Below, piece after piece: positions 42,252 to 50,836 of a stretch of 64,000 nucleotides of DNA; positions within the stretch are counted from its first letter, which is position 1; each line of letters opens with the position of its first letter. A program made the translations under genes and the position numbers. Below the pieces are notes generated by a model. That model made no database searches. It was not told the origin of the DNA and saw only the letters and a program-made list of their open reading frames with translations. The stretch spans positions 62,001 through 126,000 of the forward strand of contig NZ_RZNF01000007.1 of NCBI RefSeq assembly GCF_003992725.1, read 5' to 3'. Source of the stretch: Rhodomicrobium lacus. Lineage in GTDB: Bacteria > Pseudomonadota > Alphaproteobacteria > Rhizobiales > Rhodomicrobiaceae.

Positions 42252-42478
42252 CAGAGTCTGCCCCCTCGAAATCTGTCTGGCCCATCCGGCAAATCTCACG
42301 CAACCCCGGAAAACCGCTATCGCGCGTCGCCGCGTAACCGTTAACAGCCGACGCAAATAAGGGCTGCGGGGAGCGTTTGGTTAAGAGACGAATTGCCTCA
42401 CACAATTAATTGAGCCCCGGCCATGGCTCCCCACGAAGCCGTCGCAACTGCACCATTGCCGAGTTAGATTAAACCTCA

Positions 42479-43225
42479 ATGAAGCAAGCTCTGCGGACAC
42501 GGCGGCCGCTCAAGCCGGACTATGGGATCGACAAGCCAAAGGCACTTGCGCGGCTTTTCCTCGCGGGTATCGCCGCCCTCGCGGCGGGGTATCTGCTGCC
42601 GTCTCACAAGGACGCGGGGGCGCCGGTCCCCCTTCTCGGCCCGACGCTCCTCGCGCTCGGCTGTCTCAGCCTCGGCGCTTGTGCGCTCATGCTCGCCTGG
42701 TCGCTCAGGGGCAAATTCGTCGTACGCGATCGCATGCTGAACCTCATTCGTTGGCACGGAAACGAAACCGTGCTCGACCTCGGCACCGGACGTGGTCTGC
42801 TGGCCATCGGCGCGGCCAAGCGCCTGAAAACCGGGATGGTTGTCGGCATCGATGCGTGGGAAAGCGAGCAGGCCTTTGCGACGATCGAAGATGCACAGCG
42901 CAATCTCGAACTGGCGGGCTTTGCCGACCGCGTGGAATTACGCAATGACGACCCGCGCGATATCGGCTTTGTCGACAACTCCTTCGATGTGGTGCTTTCG
43001 CTCCTGTTCCTGCATACGCTCGACACCGAAGCGGCGCGGGCTGCGGCATGCCGCGAAATCGCGCGGGTTCTGAGGCCACGCGGTATTGCTGCCATCGCGG
43101 ATGTCGAGCATTGCGCCGAATACGCGAAAGCGCTCGATGCCGCCGGGCTCAAGGTCGACAAGCCGCGAACGCTTCAGACGCTGGCGTGGACAACGCTTGA
43201 ACTCGTGGTCGCACGCAAGATCTGA
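42479..43225 (+). CDS. SAM-dependent methyltransferase with N-terminal membrane segments
   Basis: The 248-residue protein has two hydrophobic stretches (LFLAGIAALAAGYLLP and PTLLALGCLSLGACALMLAW), then a class I methyltransferase fold: motif I ETVLDLGTGRGLLAIGAAKR, acidic VVGIDAWE, DDPRDIGFVDNSFDVVLSLL and a C-terminal EIARVLRPRGIAAIAD. It resembles UbiE-type enzymes and is membrane-attached, so a lipid or quinone substrate is possible but not shown. It is divergent from the MMPL transporter gene. Confidence 0.82.
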   Translation: MKQALRTRRPLKPDYGIDKPKALARLFLAGIAALAAGYLLPSHKDAGAPVPLLGPTLLALGCLSLGACALMLAWSLRGKFVVRDRMLNLIRWHGNETVLDLGTGRGLLAIGAAKRLKTGMVVGIDAWESEQAFATIEDAQRNLELAGFADRVELRNDDPRDIGFVDNSFDVVLSLLFLHTLDTEAARAAACREIARVLRPRGIAAIADVEHCAEYAKALDAAGLKVDKPRTLQTLAWTTLELVVARKI

Positions 43226-43256
43226 CGGTATCAGGCCCGCGAAGCGCGCGCATCAC

Positions 43257-43634
43257 TCAAGGGCGCTGTTCTTTCTTCGCGGCGCGGAAGCCGGCTGCGG
43301 CGGTGCTTTTCTCGCAGATGTAAGCGCCCCGCTTTGTCTTCCCGTAGGTTTTGGCGGTCGCGTAGTGATAGACCTTCGACGAGAGGTTGGCCCACACGAC
43401 GGTGTCACCGGGGCAGCTCGCCTTGGCTTCGGCCTCGCTCGCGAACTGGCCGGTGCCGAGAGCGGCGGGCGCCTTTGCCTTCTTGGGCGCAGGAGCGGTT
43501 TGCGCAGGCGTGCCCGTCTGTGCCGTGCCTCCGAAGGGATTGGGAGTCGTCGTCTGCGCCGCAGCCGATCCGGCCACAAGGCCAAGTGAAAAAAGACATG
43601 CAACCACGAAACATGAAGACTTTTTCACGAACAA
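43257..43634 (-). CDS. Small secreted protein with YH...C tail motif
   Basis: The 125-residue protein has a signal peptide (VVACLFSLGLVAGSAAA), a Thr/Pro/Ala-rich linker and a C-terminal domain with SCPGDTVVWANLSSKVYHYA, TYGKTKRGAYICEKSTAAAG and FRAAK. That domain (Cys, VYH, YGxTKxGxYxCE) recurs in secreted Hyphomicrobiales proteins and looks like a small metal-binding module. The gene is convergent with the methyltransferase. Function is unknown. Confidence 0.75.
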   Translation of the reverse strand: MFVKKSSCFVVACLFSLGLVAGSAAAQTTTPNPFGGTAQTGTPAQTAPAPKKAKAPAALGTGQFASEAEAKASCPGDTVVWANLSSKVYHYATAKTYGKTKRGAYICEKSTAAAGFRAAKKEQRP

Positions 43635-43688
43635 CCTCGTTGAATACTTGGTGATGGTCTCATCTTTTGAAGATCGGACTGCAAAACG

Positions 43689-44465
43689 TCAATTTTGAGG
43701 AAACAGAGGAAAGCCGAGTCCGTTTTCCGTCGATGCGGAGGCCGCTCGGGACCAGCCGGCGGAGCCCAGACCGGCGCCGGGCGCGGCGTTCGAGGCCGGC
43801 GCATGCAGGATCAACGTTCTCACGAGCAGATAAAGCACGGTCGCATTGAACAGATGCCAGAAGTAGTGAACGCCGACCGGGATGTCGTTGCAGAGCGGCA
43901 TGTCGAGCGTTCGCGCGGTGAATGACACGGCAAACACAGCGGCCGCGGCGTAGAACGCCTGCCCCGCCGCCGCATTTCGCAGCCAGATTCCCGCCCCCGC
44001 CGCCAGCATGAAGAAGAGCGACGGCAGGTACATCGCTCCGCCCCACAGAACAGGAGCGAATTCCTCCGCCTCAAGATAGAAGGTGGTGGCGAAGAGAAGG
44101 ACGCAAGCGGCGGCCTTGAGCCATGCCGACCACTGGAAGAACACCGTCAGTATCATCCAGCAATAGAAGATCATGAAGACGAGGATCGGGATGACATCGA
44201 CCCACTCCGCCCACTTGGTCGCGATGGTGTGAAAGACGAAGCTGCCGACACCCACGACGCCGATCAGGATGCAGAGCGCCTTGATCGCGGCACTGTGCGC
44301 ATCGTCCAGTCTCTGCGACCTGAGCTTCCAGGCGGCCCATGCGGCAATCAGAAAAGCGAAATTGGAGATCGCGTTGAGCGGCTCCGCGTCAAAGGAGGCG
44401 CCTGTCCGCTCGCAGTAGATGTCGACGGGCCGGGACAGGGATTCGAGCAGGCTGCCAAAGTCCAT
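43689..44465 (-). CDS. Ceramidase-family integral membrane hydrolase
   Basis: This 258-residue protein has about seven membrane helices. CERTGASFDAEPLNAISNFA at the N-terminus, GSFVFHTIATKWAEWVDVIP in the middle and DIPVGVHYFWHLFNAT near the end carry the Ser, Asp and His residues that coordinate zinc in the alkaline ceramidase (CREST) superfamily. Eukaryotic relatives hydrolyse ceramides, while bacterial members are mostly uncharacterised. Start ATG 44465. It stands alone on the minus strand. Confidence 0.85.
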   Translation of the reverse strand: MDFGSLLESLSRPVDIYCERTGASFDAEPLNAISNFAFLIAAWAAWKLRSQRLDDAHSAAIKALCILIGVVGVGSFVFHTIATKWAEWVDVIPILVFMIFYCWMILTVFFQWSAWLKAAACVLLFATTFYLEAEEFAPVLWGGAMYLPSLFFMLAAGAGIWLRNAAAGQAFYAAAAVFAVSFTARTLDMPLCNDIPVGVHYFWHLFNATVLYLLVRTLILHAPASNAAPGAGLGSAGWSRAASASTENGLGFPLFPQN

Positions 44466-44657
44466 GGGCGCTCTCCTTTGCCTTTACTTCACGAGCTTTA
44501 GCCGAGCCGCGTTGCGCGGGCAATAATCCGCTTGCATGAAACGCGGCGTGGCGCCTGAACCCCGGTTGTCGCAAACGAAACGGGGTTTCCTTCTGCGCAA
44601 GGAGAGATCACGGCGACGATTTCGAACGGGAAACGAGTAAAATTCACATGCCTGAGG

Positions 44658-44777
44658 ATGGCATGGTCTCAGGAACAATTGGCGGAGACAAGCGGCGTCA
44701 GCGTTCGAACCATTCAGCGCATCGAGCAGGGAGGCATCGCATCTCCGGCCATGAAGGGAGCGGACCGGGAATGTTAG
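44658..44777 (+). pseudogene. Helix-turn-helix (XRE/Cro) regulator fragment
   Basis: A 39-codon open frame from ATG 44658 reads MAWSQEQLAETSGVSVRTIQ and then RIEQGG, a clear XRE-type helix-turn-helix, before stopping at TAG 44777. The same frame continues upstream without a start (TISNGKRVKFTCLR), as if the 5' end of a longer gene were lost. It is too short to fold as a complete regulator and is likely a decayed gene. Confidence 0.6.
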
Positions 44778-44818
44778 GTCGCGAAGGCGAAAGCGCGGTC
44801 GCCCCCATGATGCGAATA

Positions 44819-44840
44819 GGGCCGCTTCGTTGAGCGGCCC
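44819..44840 (-). terminator. Hairpin after the acetyltransferase gene
   Basis: GGGCCGCT/AGCGGCCC forms an 8-base stem with a six-base loop just beyond the stop of the minus-strand acetyltransferase. No T-run, so strength is uncertain. Confidence 0.45.
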
Positions 44841-44847
44841 CGTCGTT

Positions 44848-45423
44848 TCACGCCACCGGTTCGGAATGAACCGGCAGGTCGATCATCGCCATCACGAAGC
44901 CGCTCGTGTCGTCAACGGCCTCCTCCCAGAGCGAGATGTAAGTCGGTAGCGCGGGCAACACGCGCCCGACGACTTCGCCATGATCGAACAGCAGTTCCGC
45001 CTCATACTTGCGGCAGATGCGCTGCATCTTGTGGTTCTCGGCGAGACAGTTCATGTAGAGGCGCTGAATGCCCCGGTTCCGCGCCGCGCGGATGATGCGG
45101 CCCAGCAACTCGGTTCCGACGCCCCTGTTCTGATAGTCGTGCTCCACCGAAAACGCGCCTTCGGCATCCGCCGACCACGCATCGCCGATCTGCCGCATTT
45201 CCGCTGCGGCGCGCATTTCCCCTTCGACAAAGAAACCGTAGACGAGACACTTCATCTCTCCCAGCCGCGAAGCATAGTCGATGATGAAGGCGTCGCTCAC
45301 AGCCATGCCGAAGCGCATCCGGCGACTGTCACGGTCAAGTCTCAAGAGGTGATCGCGGAATTTGTCGGCTTCCGACAACCACATCTTTCTGATCGTTCCT
45401 CCCCAGAGGTGAGATTCAGGCAT
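44848..45423 (-). CDS. GNAT-family N-acetyltransferase
   Basis: The product is 191 residues from ATG 45423, with AGAAGGAGG well placed upstream. The GNAT acetyl-CoA site is AFSVEHDYQNRGVGTELLGR (Q/RxxGxG/A loop, QNRGVGTE), with a preceding strand MRAAAEMRQIG and a following helix RIIRAARNRGIQRLYMNCL. The N-terminal half (DHLLRLDRDSRRMRFGMAV) is typical of a rhizobial subgroup. The acceptor substrate is unknown. Confidence 0.85.
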   Translation of the reverse strand: MPESHLWGGTIRKMWLSEADKFRDHLLRLDRDSRRMRFGMAVSDAFIIDYASRLGEMKCLVYGFFVEGEMRAAAEMRQIGDAWSADAEGAFSVEHDYQNRGVGTELLGRIIRAARNRGIQRLYMNCLAENHKMQRICRKYEAELLFDHGEVVGRVLPALPTYISLWEEAVDDTSGFVMAMIDLPVHSEPVA

Positions 45424-45566
45424 TGGGAACCTCCTTCTGGATGGTTGCGAGCCAAATGTTTCGGCTCCTTTGGCGTACAATTGTAGCAGGCGCCGTCATT
45501 GTGCAAGTGCGAAGAGCGCGAAACATAGGCGCATGGCACCTATGCCGCCCAATGAAAACGCCATGT

Positions 45567-46025
45567 TTACAATTGACCTGTGGAGCCGAAGCCACCGGTG
45601 TTTCGCTTTGTCGCGGGAAGTTTGTCAGCAATTTCCAGTCTCGCCCGCGTCACCGGGGCTATCACGAGTTGCGCTATTCTGAAGCCTCGTTCGATGGCGT
45701 AGGGCTCGCTGCCGAGGTTGATCAATAAAACTTGTACCTCGCCGCGATAATCCGAATCGATCGTGCCGGGCGCGTTCAGGACCGTCAGTCCGTGGTTGAG
45801 CGCCAGCCCGGAGCGAGGGCGAACCTGCCCCTCATATCCATGCGGCAGCTCCAGAGCGATGCCGGTCGGGATCAGCGCGCGCTCCCCCGGAGCCAGGAAC
45901 CGAGCGTGCCCAGGCTCCAGCGCTGCCGCCAGATCGAGCCCGGCGGCGTGCTCGCTCGCATAAGCGGGCGGGTTCAATCCCTCGCCATGGGGCAGCACAT
46001 TATATCGGACGACGACCTCGCTCAT
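45567..46025 (-). CDS. dut: Deoxyuridine 5'-triphosphate nucleotidohydrolase (dUTPase)
   Basis: The 152-residue trimeric dUTPase hydrolyses dUTP to dUMP and pyrophosphate, keeping uracil out of DNA and supplying dTMP synthesis. The five family motifs are visible: [36 protein letters not shown] and the C-terminal [10 protein letters not shown]. It overlaps coaBC upstream by four bases (ATGA), so they form one translation-coupled unit. Confidence 0.95.
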   Translation of the reverse strand: MSEVVVRYNVLPHGEGLNPPAYASEHAAGLDLAAALEPGHARFLAPGERALIPTGIALELPHGYEGQVRPRSGLALNHGLTVLNAPGTIDSDYRGEVQVLLINLGSEPYAIERGFRIAQLVIAPVTRARLEIADKLPATKRNTGGFGSTGQL

Positions 46026-47344
46026 GAACTTCCTTCTTGTCGGGAGGTGGCGCGGCGCACCGCGCTGAGATGTTCCGCCGCCGCGCGCATGAGCCGTTGT
46101 GCCACGTCCTCCTTGGACAGGGCAGGCCAGCTTTCCACGCCTTCGTTGCGGATCACATGCACTTCGTTGTGATCGCCGCCGAAGACGCCACGCTCTGGCG
46201 AGACATCGTTGGCGACAATCCAGTCGGCCCCCTTGCTCGCGCGTTTCTTTGAGCCGAGCGCGAGCGCGTTGCCGGTTTCGGCTGCGAACCCGATGACAAG
46301 CGACGGGCGACCTGTCCCGCGCGAGGCAACGGTCCTGAGGATGTCGGGATTCTCGACGAGACGAAGCTGGGGAGGGCCGTCTTCGCCTTTCTTGATTTTC
46401 TCCGGCTCGACTGCGGCAGCGCGCCAGTCGGCAACGGCGGCGGCGAATATGGCAATGTCCGCCGGAAGCGCGGCCTCGACCGCGTCGAACATTTCGCGCG
46501 CGGTTTCGACATGAACCGTCGCGACGCCCCCGGGATCGGGCAGCGCGGTCGGGCCGGCCACGAGCGTCACGCGCGCGCCGAGACGTGCGGCGGCGGCGGC
46601 GATGGCGTAGCCCTGCTTTCCGCTCGAACGGTTGCCGATGAAGCGGACAGGGTCGAGCGGCTCGTAGGTCGGCCCCGCGGTGACGAGCACGTGCCGCCCC
46701 GCCAGTTCATCGCTGCTGGAGATATCCCCTTTCTCCGCGGCTTTATCGACGGCACTCTTGCCGCAAAGCTTTCTGCCATTCTGATGGGAGGGGCGAGGCG
46801 CCTTATCCTCAAACATGGCGTTTGCCGCGCTGATAATCTCGTCCACCTCCGCCATGCGGCCCACACCCCACTCGCCGCACGCCATGCTGCCTTCGTTCGG
46901 ACCGACGAAACGGACGCCGTCGGCGGCAAGTTGCGCGAGATTGCGGCGCGTGGCCGGGTGCGTCCACATGCGCCAGTTCATGGCGGGCGCGGCGAGAACG
47001 GGCTTGTCGCCCGCGAGGATGACGGTGCTGGCGAGGTCGTCCGCGATGCCGTGCGCCATCTTCGCCAGGAGGTTGGCCGTGGCGGGGGCGACGATGATGA
47101 GGTCGGCCTCGCGCGAAAGGCGAATATGGCCGATCTCCGTCTCGTTCTTGAGGTCGAAAAGCTCGGTGAACGCGGGCTCCTCGGACAGCACCGCCACCGA
47201 AAGCGGCGTCACGAACTCCTGCGCTGCGCGCGTCAGCACGCAGCGAACCTTCGCGCCGCGTTCTCTGGCCCGACGGATGAAGTCGAGGCATTTATAGGCC
47301 GCGATGCCGCCGCCGATGATGAGGAGGATGGATTTTCCGTGCAT
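46022..47344 (-). CDS. coaBC: Bifunctional phosphopantothenoylcysteine decarboxylase/phosphopantothenate-cysteine ligase
   Basis: The 440-residue enzyme catalyses two steps of coenzyme A synthesis. The N-terminal CoaC flavoprotein half has [20 protein letters not shown], the active-site His region [20 protein letters not shown], and PAMNWRMW and [11 protein letters not shown] linker at about 180-215 leads to the CoaB half, with [42 protein letters not shown] and a Lys in KIKKGEDG. It runs in the usual order coaBC-dut. Complete length. Confidence 0.95.
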   Translation of the reverse strand: MHGKSILLIIGGGIAAYKCLDFIRRARERGAKVRCVLTRAAQEFVTPLSVAVLSEEPAFTELFDLKNETEIGHIRLSREADLIIVAPATANLLAKMAHGIADDLASTVILAGDKPVLAAPAMNWRMWTHPATRRNLAQLAADGVRFVGPNEGSMACGEWGVGRMAEVDEIISAANAMFEDKAPRPSHQNGRKLCGKSAVDKAAEKGDISSSDELAGRHVLVTAGPTYEPLDPVRFIGNRSSGKQGYAIAAAAARLGARVTLVAGPTALPDPGGVATVHVETAREMFDAVEAALPADIAIFAAAVADWRAAAVEPEKIKKGEDGPPQLRLVENPDILRTVASRGTGRPSLVIGFAAETGNALALGSKKRASKGADWIVANDVSPERGVFGGDHNEVHVIRNEGVESWPALSKEDVAQRLMRAAAEHLSAVRRATSRQEGSS

Positions 47345-47662
47345 GTCCGGCTTTCCGATTGCGGCGAAATCCTACAGCGGCCGACGGCGGGAGTCATCAT
47401 CGGCGGTCACTCGCCGAGAGATGTGCGGGCGGCCCGGCGGTACGGTTAAAGGCGGAAGGCTTGCGTGACGGGCGCTCCCCTCCGGCTCATCGCTTGCAGG
47501 GAAGGCACCCGGAGCCGAGCGACGTCACCCGAAGCTGCTACCCCGCTTGCGCCCCTTCAACCGACACGATCTGTTCGACAAGGCCGGCATCCGTGAGGAG
47601 CTTCGCGCTTTCCTCCCAGTCTTCGGCGCGCGAGCGCCGCTCTCAATCGACAAAAGCGGCGC
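47345..47662. other. Intergenic region with a DUF2007 remnant
   Basis: The 318 bases between coaBC and the acetyltransferase gene hold a short gene fragment (47538-47630) copied from or shared with the DUF2007 gene near 50.5 kb. The rest shows nothing recognisable. Confidence 0.55.
47538..47630 (-). pseudogene. C-terminal fragment of a DUF2007 gene
   Basis: On the minus strand AEDWEESAKLLTDAGL followed by VEQIVSVEGAQAG ends at TAG 47538-47540. The DWEESAKLLTDAGL part is the C-terminal helix of the DUF2007 protein encoded at 50445-50696. The plus-strand bases 47579-47628 are identical to 50495-50544, a 50-base match. No start or N-terminal half is present. Confidence 0.7.
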
Positions 47663-48241
47663 TTAAGGCGATGTTTCGCGGTTGCCTTCCGGAAGCGTGC
47701 GATCCCCTTCGCCGAGCGGGCGCTGCATGAGAACGCTATCCACCCATCGGCCAAACTTGAATCCGGCGGATACAAGAACGCCCGCCGGACGAAAGCCCAT
47801 GCGCTGATGCAGCGCGATGGAACCGGCATTGCCGCTGTCGCCGATGACCGCCACCATCTGTCGCCATGGCCCGGCTTCGCACCGGGCGAGCAACTCGCCG
47901 AGAAGCGAACTGCCGATGCCGCAGCCTTGCAGGCCGTCGGCGACATAAACCGAATCCTCGACCGTATGGCGATAGGCCGAGCGTAGCCGGTAGAGTCCGG
48001 CATAGGCATAGCCAACGACCGCGCCGCCGCGTTCCGCGACGAGATACGGCAAGCCGGATGCGAGCACGCTTTTCCGACGCGTCGCCATTTCGCCGACGGA
48101 CGGCGCCATTTCCTCGAAACTCGCCAAGCCGTTCAGCACATGATGCGCATAGATGGCCTGAACGGCCGCCATGTCGCTATCTTGCGCATTTCGCACCGAG
48201 ACCGGCATGGCTGCCGCGTCTCGCGCGTCTCTCTTTGTCAT
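47663..48241 (-). CDS. GNAT acetyltransferase (phosphinothricin/methionine-sulfone acetyltransferase-like)
   Basis: The 192-residue protein contains VRNAQDSDMAAVQAIYAHHV, ASFEEMAPSVGEM, the acetyl-CoA loop VADGLQGCGIGSSLLGELLA, and MVAVIGDSGNAGSIALHQRM with GFRPAGVL. This is the MNAT/PAT group, acting on phosphinothricin, methionine sulfone or related amino acids. The start may be ATG 48241 or 48208 (MPVSVRN), since residues 1-11 are not conserved-looking. It appears monocistronic. Confidence 0.85.
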   Translation of the reverse strand: MTKRDARDAAAMPVSVRNAQDSDMAAVQAIYAHHVLNGLASFEEMAPSVGEMATRRKSVLASGLPYLVAERGGAVVGYAYAGLYRLRSAYRHTVEDSVYVADGLQGCGIGSSLLGELLARCEAGPWRQMVAVIGDSGNAGSIALHQRMGFRPAGVLVSAGFKFGRWVDSVLMQRPLGEGDRTLPEGNRETSP

Positions 48242-48342
48242 GACACCATCGCGAAGCCGAAGACGAAAGGCCCCAAGCTAACCCTTCCGCCAAGCTTGCG
48301 CCAGCGTTCGCATAAAGGGTGGTGAGCGCTTTTTCGGCGGCC

Positions 48343-48537
48343 TCAGTCGACGGGGCGATAAACTCCTGCCGTCGCGTCGAACATCAGGGGAGTGGTTATG
48401 ACCGGACGCGTCGCGCGCCGGATACGACGGTCGGTCCGGCGGATTGCCGCCTCGACCCGGTCAGCCTCGCGCCTGAGCCAGCGCAGGGCAAAAACGAGCA
48501 TGAACGCTCCCAACGCAACAGCGAAAACCTGTGACAT
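48343..48537 (-). CDS. Small single-helix membrane protein
   Basis: The 64-residue product starts at ATG 48537 (MSQVFAVALGAFMLVFALRW). One membrane helix is followed by a basic cytosolic helix (LRREADRVEAAIRRTDRRIR) and a short tail TPLMFDATAGVYRPVD. It lies 45 bases downstream of the SppA-type peptidase gene on the same strand and may be co-transcribed. Such small proteins recur next to sppA-like genes in related genomes as far as I recall, but no function is known. Confidence 0.6.
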   Translation of the reverse strand: MSQVFAVALGAFMLVFALRWLRREADRVEAAIRRTDRRIRRATRPVITTPLMFDATAGVYRPVD

Positions 48538-48582
48538 CACTGACAACCCCGACAATTTACATGAACGCGTCGGCCAAGCCGA

Positions 48583-49506
48583 CTACAGCCCGAAGCGCGC
48601 CCAGATCGCACGCTCTTCGAGAGCAGAGATCAGATCATCAGCAAAGCCTTGTGCGAAGCTGATACCAACCCCTGTGCCGGAAACCGAGACGCCCACTCCC
48701 GCTTTCCGCCTGAAGAAACCGCGCTCAGTGGAGATAAGCTTAAGCCGCACTTTATCTCCATACTCGGCGCGCATCTTTGCCCTGAGATCAATGATGCCAT
48801 CGATCAGGCCAAGTTCAAGGGCCTGCCTTCCCGCCCAGAACTCGCCTGTGAATAAGTTGCCGCCGGAATTGGCGATGCGGTCGCCCCGGCTCTCCTTCAC
48901 GAGCGCGATGAAATCTTCGTGGACAACAGCCTGAAGACGCTTAAGCCGCGCAATTTCCTCCGGCTTTTCTGGCCGGAACGGATCGAGCTGCATCTTGTTT
49001 TCGCCGGACGTATACACGCGCCGGTCGATGCCGAGCTTGTGGATAAGGTGAACGAAGCCGAAACCGGCCGAGATCACGCCGATGGAGCCGACGATCGACG
49101 AGCCGTCCGCGTAGATTTCATCCGCCGCGCAGGCGATCATATAGCCGCCCGACGCCGCCACATCTTCGCAAAAGGCATAGACCTTCTTGTCGTGCTCCTC
49201 CTTGAGCGCGACGATCCGGTCGTAGATCAGGCGCGACTGCACGGGCGAGCCGCCGGGCGAATTGATCTGAAGGACGACCGCCGGACCTTTGGCGGCGAAA
49301 GCGCGGTCGAGCGCGGTGGCGCAGCCCGATAGCGTCAATCCCTGCCGCAACGGCGATGCCGCCCCGATGGTCCCGCTCAGGCGCACAACGGGAATGGTCG
49401 TCCGTCCGCCGGAAAAAAGGCTGCCCGGAAAGATGTTGCCCCACATCGAGGTATTAGGGCGTGTGGTCGAAGAGTGTTCGCTGTCGACGTCCATGGAAAC
49501 CCGCAT
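48583..49506 (-). CDS. Signal peptide peptidase SppA-type S49 peptidase
   Basis: The 307-residue serine peptidase starts at ATG 49506 with GAGG upstream. Core motifs: VVRLSGTIG, VVLQINSPGGSPVQSRLIYD, catalytic Ser in CEDVAASGGYMIACAADEI, and catalytic Lys in VYTSGENKMQLDPFR, the Ser/Lys dyad of the family. There is no N-terminal membrane helix, so this is the short form of SppA/SohB. It degrades membrane-associated signal peptides. The small membrane protein gene follows. Confidence 0.9.
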   Translation of the reverse strand: MRVSMDVDSEHSSTTRPNTSMWGNIFPGSLFSGGRTTIPVVRLSGTIGAASPLRQGLTLSGCATALDRAFAAKGPAVVLQINSPGGSPVQSRLIYDRIVALKEEHDKKVYAFCEDVAASGGYMIACAADEIYADGSSIVGSIGVISAGFGFVHLIHKLGIDRRVYTSGENKMQLDPFRPEKPEEIARLKRLQAVVHEDFIALVKESRGDRIANSGGNLFTGEFWAGRQALELGLIDGIIDLRAKMRAEYGDKVRLKLISTERGFFRRKAGVGVSVSGTGVGISFAQGFADDLISALEERAIWARFGL

Positions 49507-49667
49507 CACGTTTACCTCGTCGCTCGCCGGAGAAACGCGGCTTCGTAAATTTATCACACATGTGTGTATGGGAACGAGGTTAACAAGCCATTCGCCGCAG
49601 GGTTGCACCGGGCACCTGTGGCAAAGCGCGCGCGCCGGATGCGCTCTCGCTCATGGGCCGGAGTGGC

Positions 49668-50429
49668 TCACGGGTGGAGTGATTGACCGTGACGCAGGAT
49701 CGCGGCGGCTGCCACGGTCGGCTTGCCGTCGGCTTCGTGAAGAACGAAGCCCGGCAGGATCGAGGCTGGCGCGCGGCTTCCCTTTATGCCGCTGACGATG
49801 ACGCGGATTGCCGGTGCGCCGTGCTTCGGATGCAGTGGAAGGATGCTCAGGGCCCCGAACCTTCGATCGAACGCGGCGAGGATCTGCGGCAAAGCCTCTG
49901 CCGTATGGATCACTGTCGCGGTGGCGGACGGACGGGCGACGGCGGCCAGAAAGCGTGCCCAGTCCTCGAAAGCGCCTGTCGCCATGGCGCGGGCGCGACC
50001 GTTTCGCGCGTCTTTGGATGGGCGGGTGCGGCCATGCTCGAAGAACGGCGGATTGGCGATGACGTGGTCGTAGGCTTCACGGAGGAGGCCCGCTGCGTCA
50101 AGCTCGGCCCAGGAAAGCGTGAGATCGGCGTTGACGATATCGAATTGCGCGCCGAAGCCGTTGTCGGTCGCGTTCTGCCGCGCGAGCGCCGCTAACCCGG
50201 CGTCGATCTCCACGCCGGTTATGCTCACGCCGGGCACACGCGCAAGGAGGCACAAGGAAGCCGCGCCCGCTCCACACCCCGCTTCGAGCACCCGCTCGCC
50301 TGCCTGCGCCCGGCATGCTGCCGCCAGAAACACGGCATCGAGGCCTGACCTGAAGCCCGGCTTCGGTTGCCGAACGGTTACGCGCCCATCAAGGAAAGCA
50401 TCACACGTGAAAGTGACCGGACTCGTCAT
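49668..50429 (-). CDS. TrmN6-like RNA/protein adenine N6-methyltransferase
   Basis: The 253-residue methyltransferase begins TSPVTFTCDAFLDGRVTVRQ and PKPGFRSGLDAVFLAAA, features of the YfiC/TrmN6 group that methylates adenine-37 of tRNA1(Val). Motif I is VLEAGCGAGAASLCLLAR, and the N6-adenine motif is NPPF in YDHVIANPPFFEHG. A DPPY/NPPF-type motif fits methylation of a planar amine. The tRNA target is inferred from the family. The DUF2007 gene lies 15 bases upstream on the same strand, a pairing common in alphaproteobacteria. Confidence 0.85.
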   Translation of the reverse strand: MTSPVTFTCDAFLDGRVTVRQPKPGFRSGLDAVFLAAACRAQAGERVLEAGCGAGAASLCLLARVPGVSITGVEIDAGLAALARQNATDNGFGAQFDIVNADLTLSWAELDAAGLLREAYDHVIANPPFFEHGRTRPSKDARNGRARAMATGAFEDWARFLAAVARPSATATVIHTAEALPQILAAFDRRFGALSILPLHPKHGAPAIRVIVSGIKGSRAPASILPGFVLHEADGKPTVAAAAILRHGQSLHP

Positions 50430-50444
50430 GGGGTTTTTGCGATA

Positions 50445-50696
50445 TTACGTCGGCAAGACGCCGCCGGAGACAGCCCGCCCAGCGATCTGATCGCCAAGGC
50501 CGGCATCCGTGAGGAGCTTCGCGCTTTCCTCCCAGTCTTCGGCGGCGACGAGAACGCGCCGGGGAAAAGCGCCGATGGACCCCTCTACAGAACTGACGTG
50601 AACGTCTGCGATGAGAACCGAAAACCCCGCGTCGCCTAACAAAGAGTTGACATAACTGAGAAGCACAATATCCGTAGTGCGCAGCAACTCTTTCAT
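50445..50696 (-). CDS. DUF2007 family protein
   Basis: The 83-residue protein is started at ATG 50696 (MKELLRTTDIVLLSYVNSLL), matching the family start MKELLRTND; an ATG at 50726 adds ten unconserved residues. It contains DAGFSVLIADVHVSSVEGSI, RRVLVAAEDWEESAKLLTDA. DUF2007 proteins are small ACT-like putative signal-transducing proteins. It precedes the TrmN6-like gene by 15 bases. A fragment of a second copy lies about 3 kb away. Confidence 0.88.
   Translation of the reverse strand: MKELLRTTDIVLLSYVNSLLGDAGFSVLIADVHVSSVEGSIGAFPRRVLVAAEDWEESAKLLTDAGLGDQIAGRAVSGGVLPT
50495..50544. repeat. 50-base segment duplicated at 47579-47628
   Basis: The two segments are identical base for base and in the same orientation. 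The copy here lies within the intact DUF2007 gene, the other in a remnant. Confidence 0.9.
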
Positions 50697-50836
50697 CGAG
50701 CAAGCCTTTTCGGACAGGACAGGCATCCAGGGACATTAAGCCACGTGGCTAACTTATCAAAGCGGTGTTTTTCTGGGATCCTGACGAGGTTCGCCCAGTC
50801 CGTTATCATGCCCAAGCAGCACATCTGGAGGAAATC

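Larger units (their letters stand above)
44466..44847. other. Intergenic region with an XRE-regulator remnant
   Basis: The 382 bases hold a helix-turn-helix fragment on the plus strand (44658-44777) and a hairpin (44819-44840), both listed separately. No intact gene is seen. Confidence 0.6.

Noticed and set aside
40158-42344. Two long plus-strand frames opposite the MMPL transporter
   Set aside because: Composition-driven shadows; the minus strand has the complete RND helix pattern.
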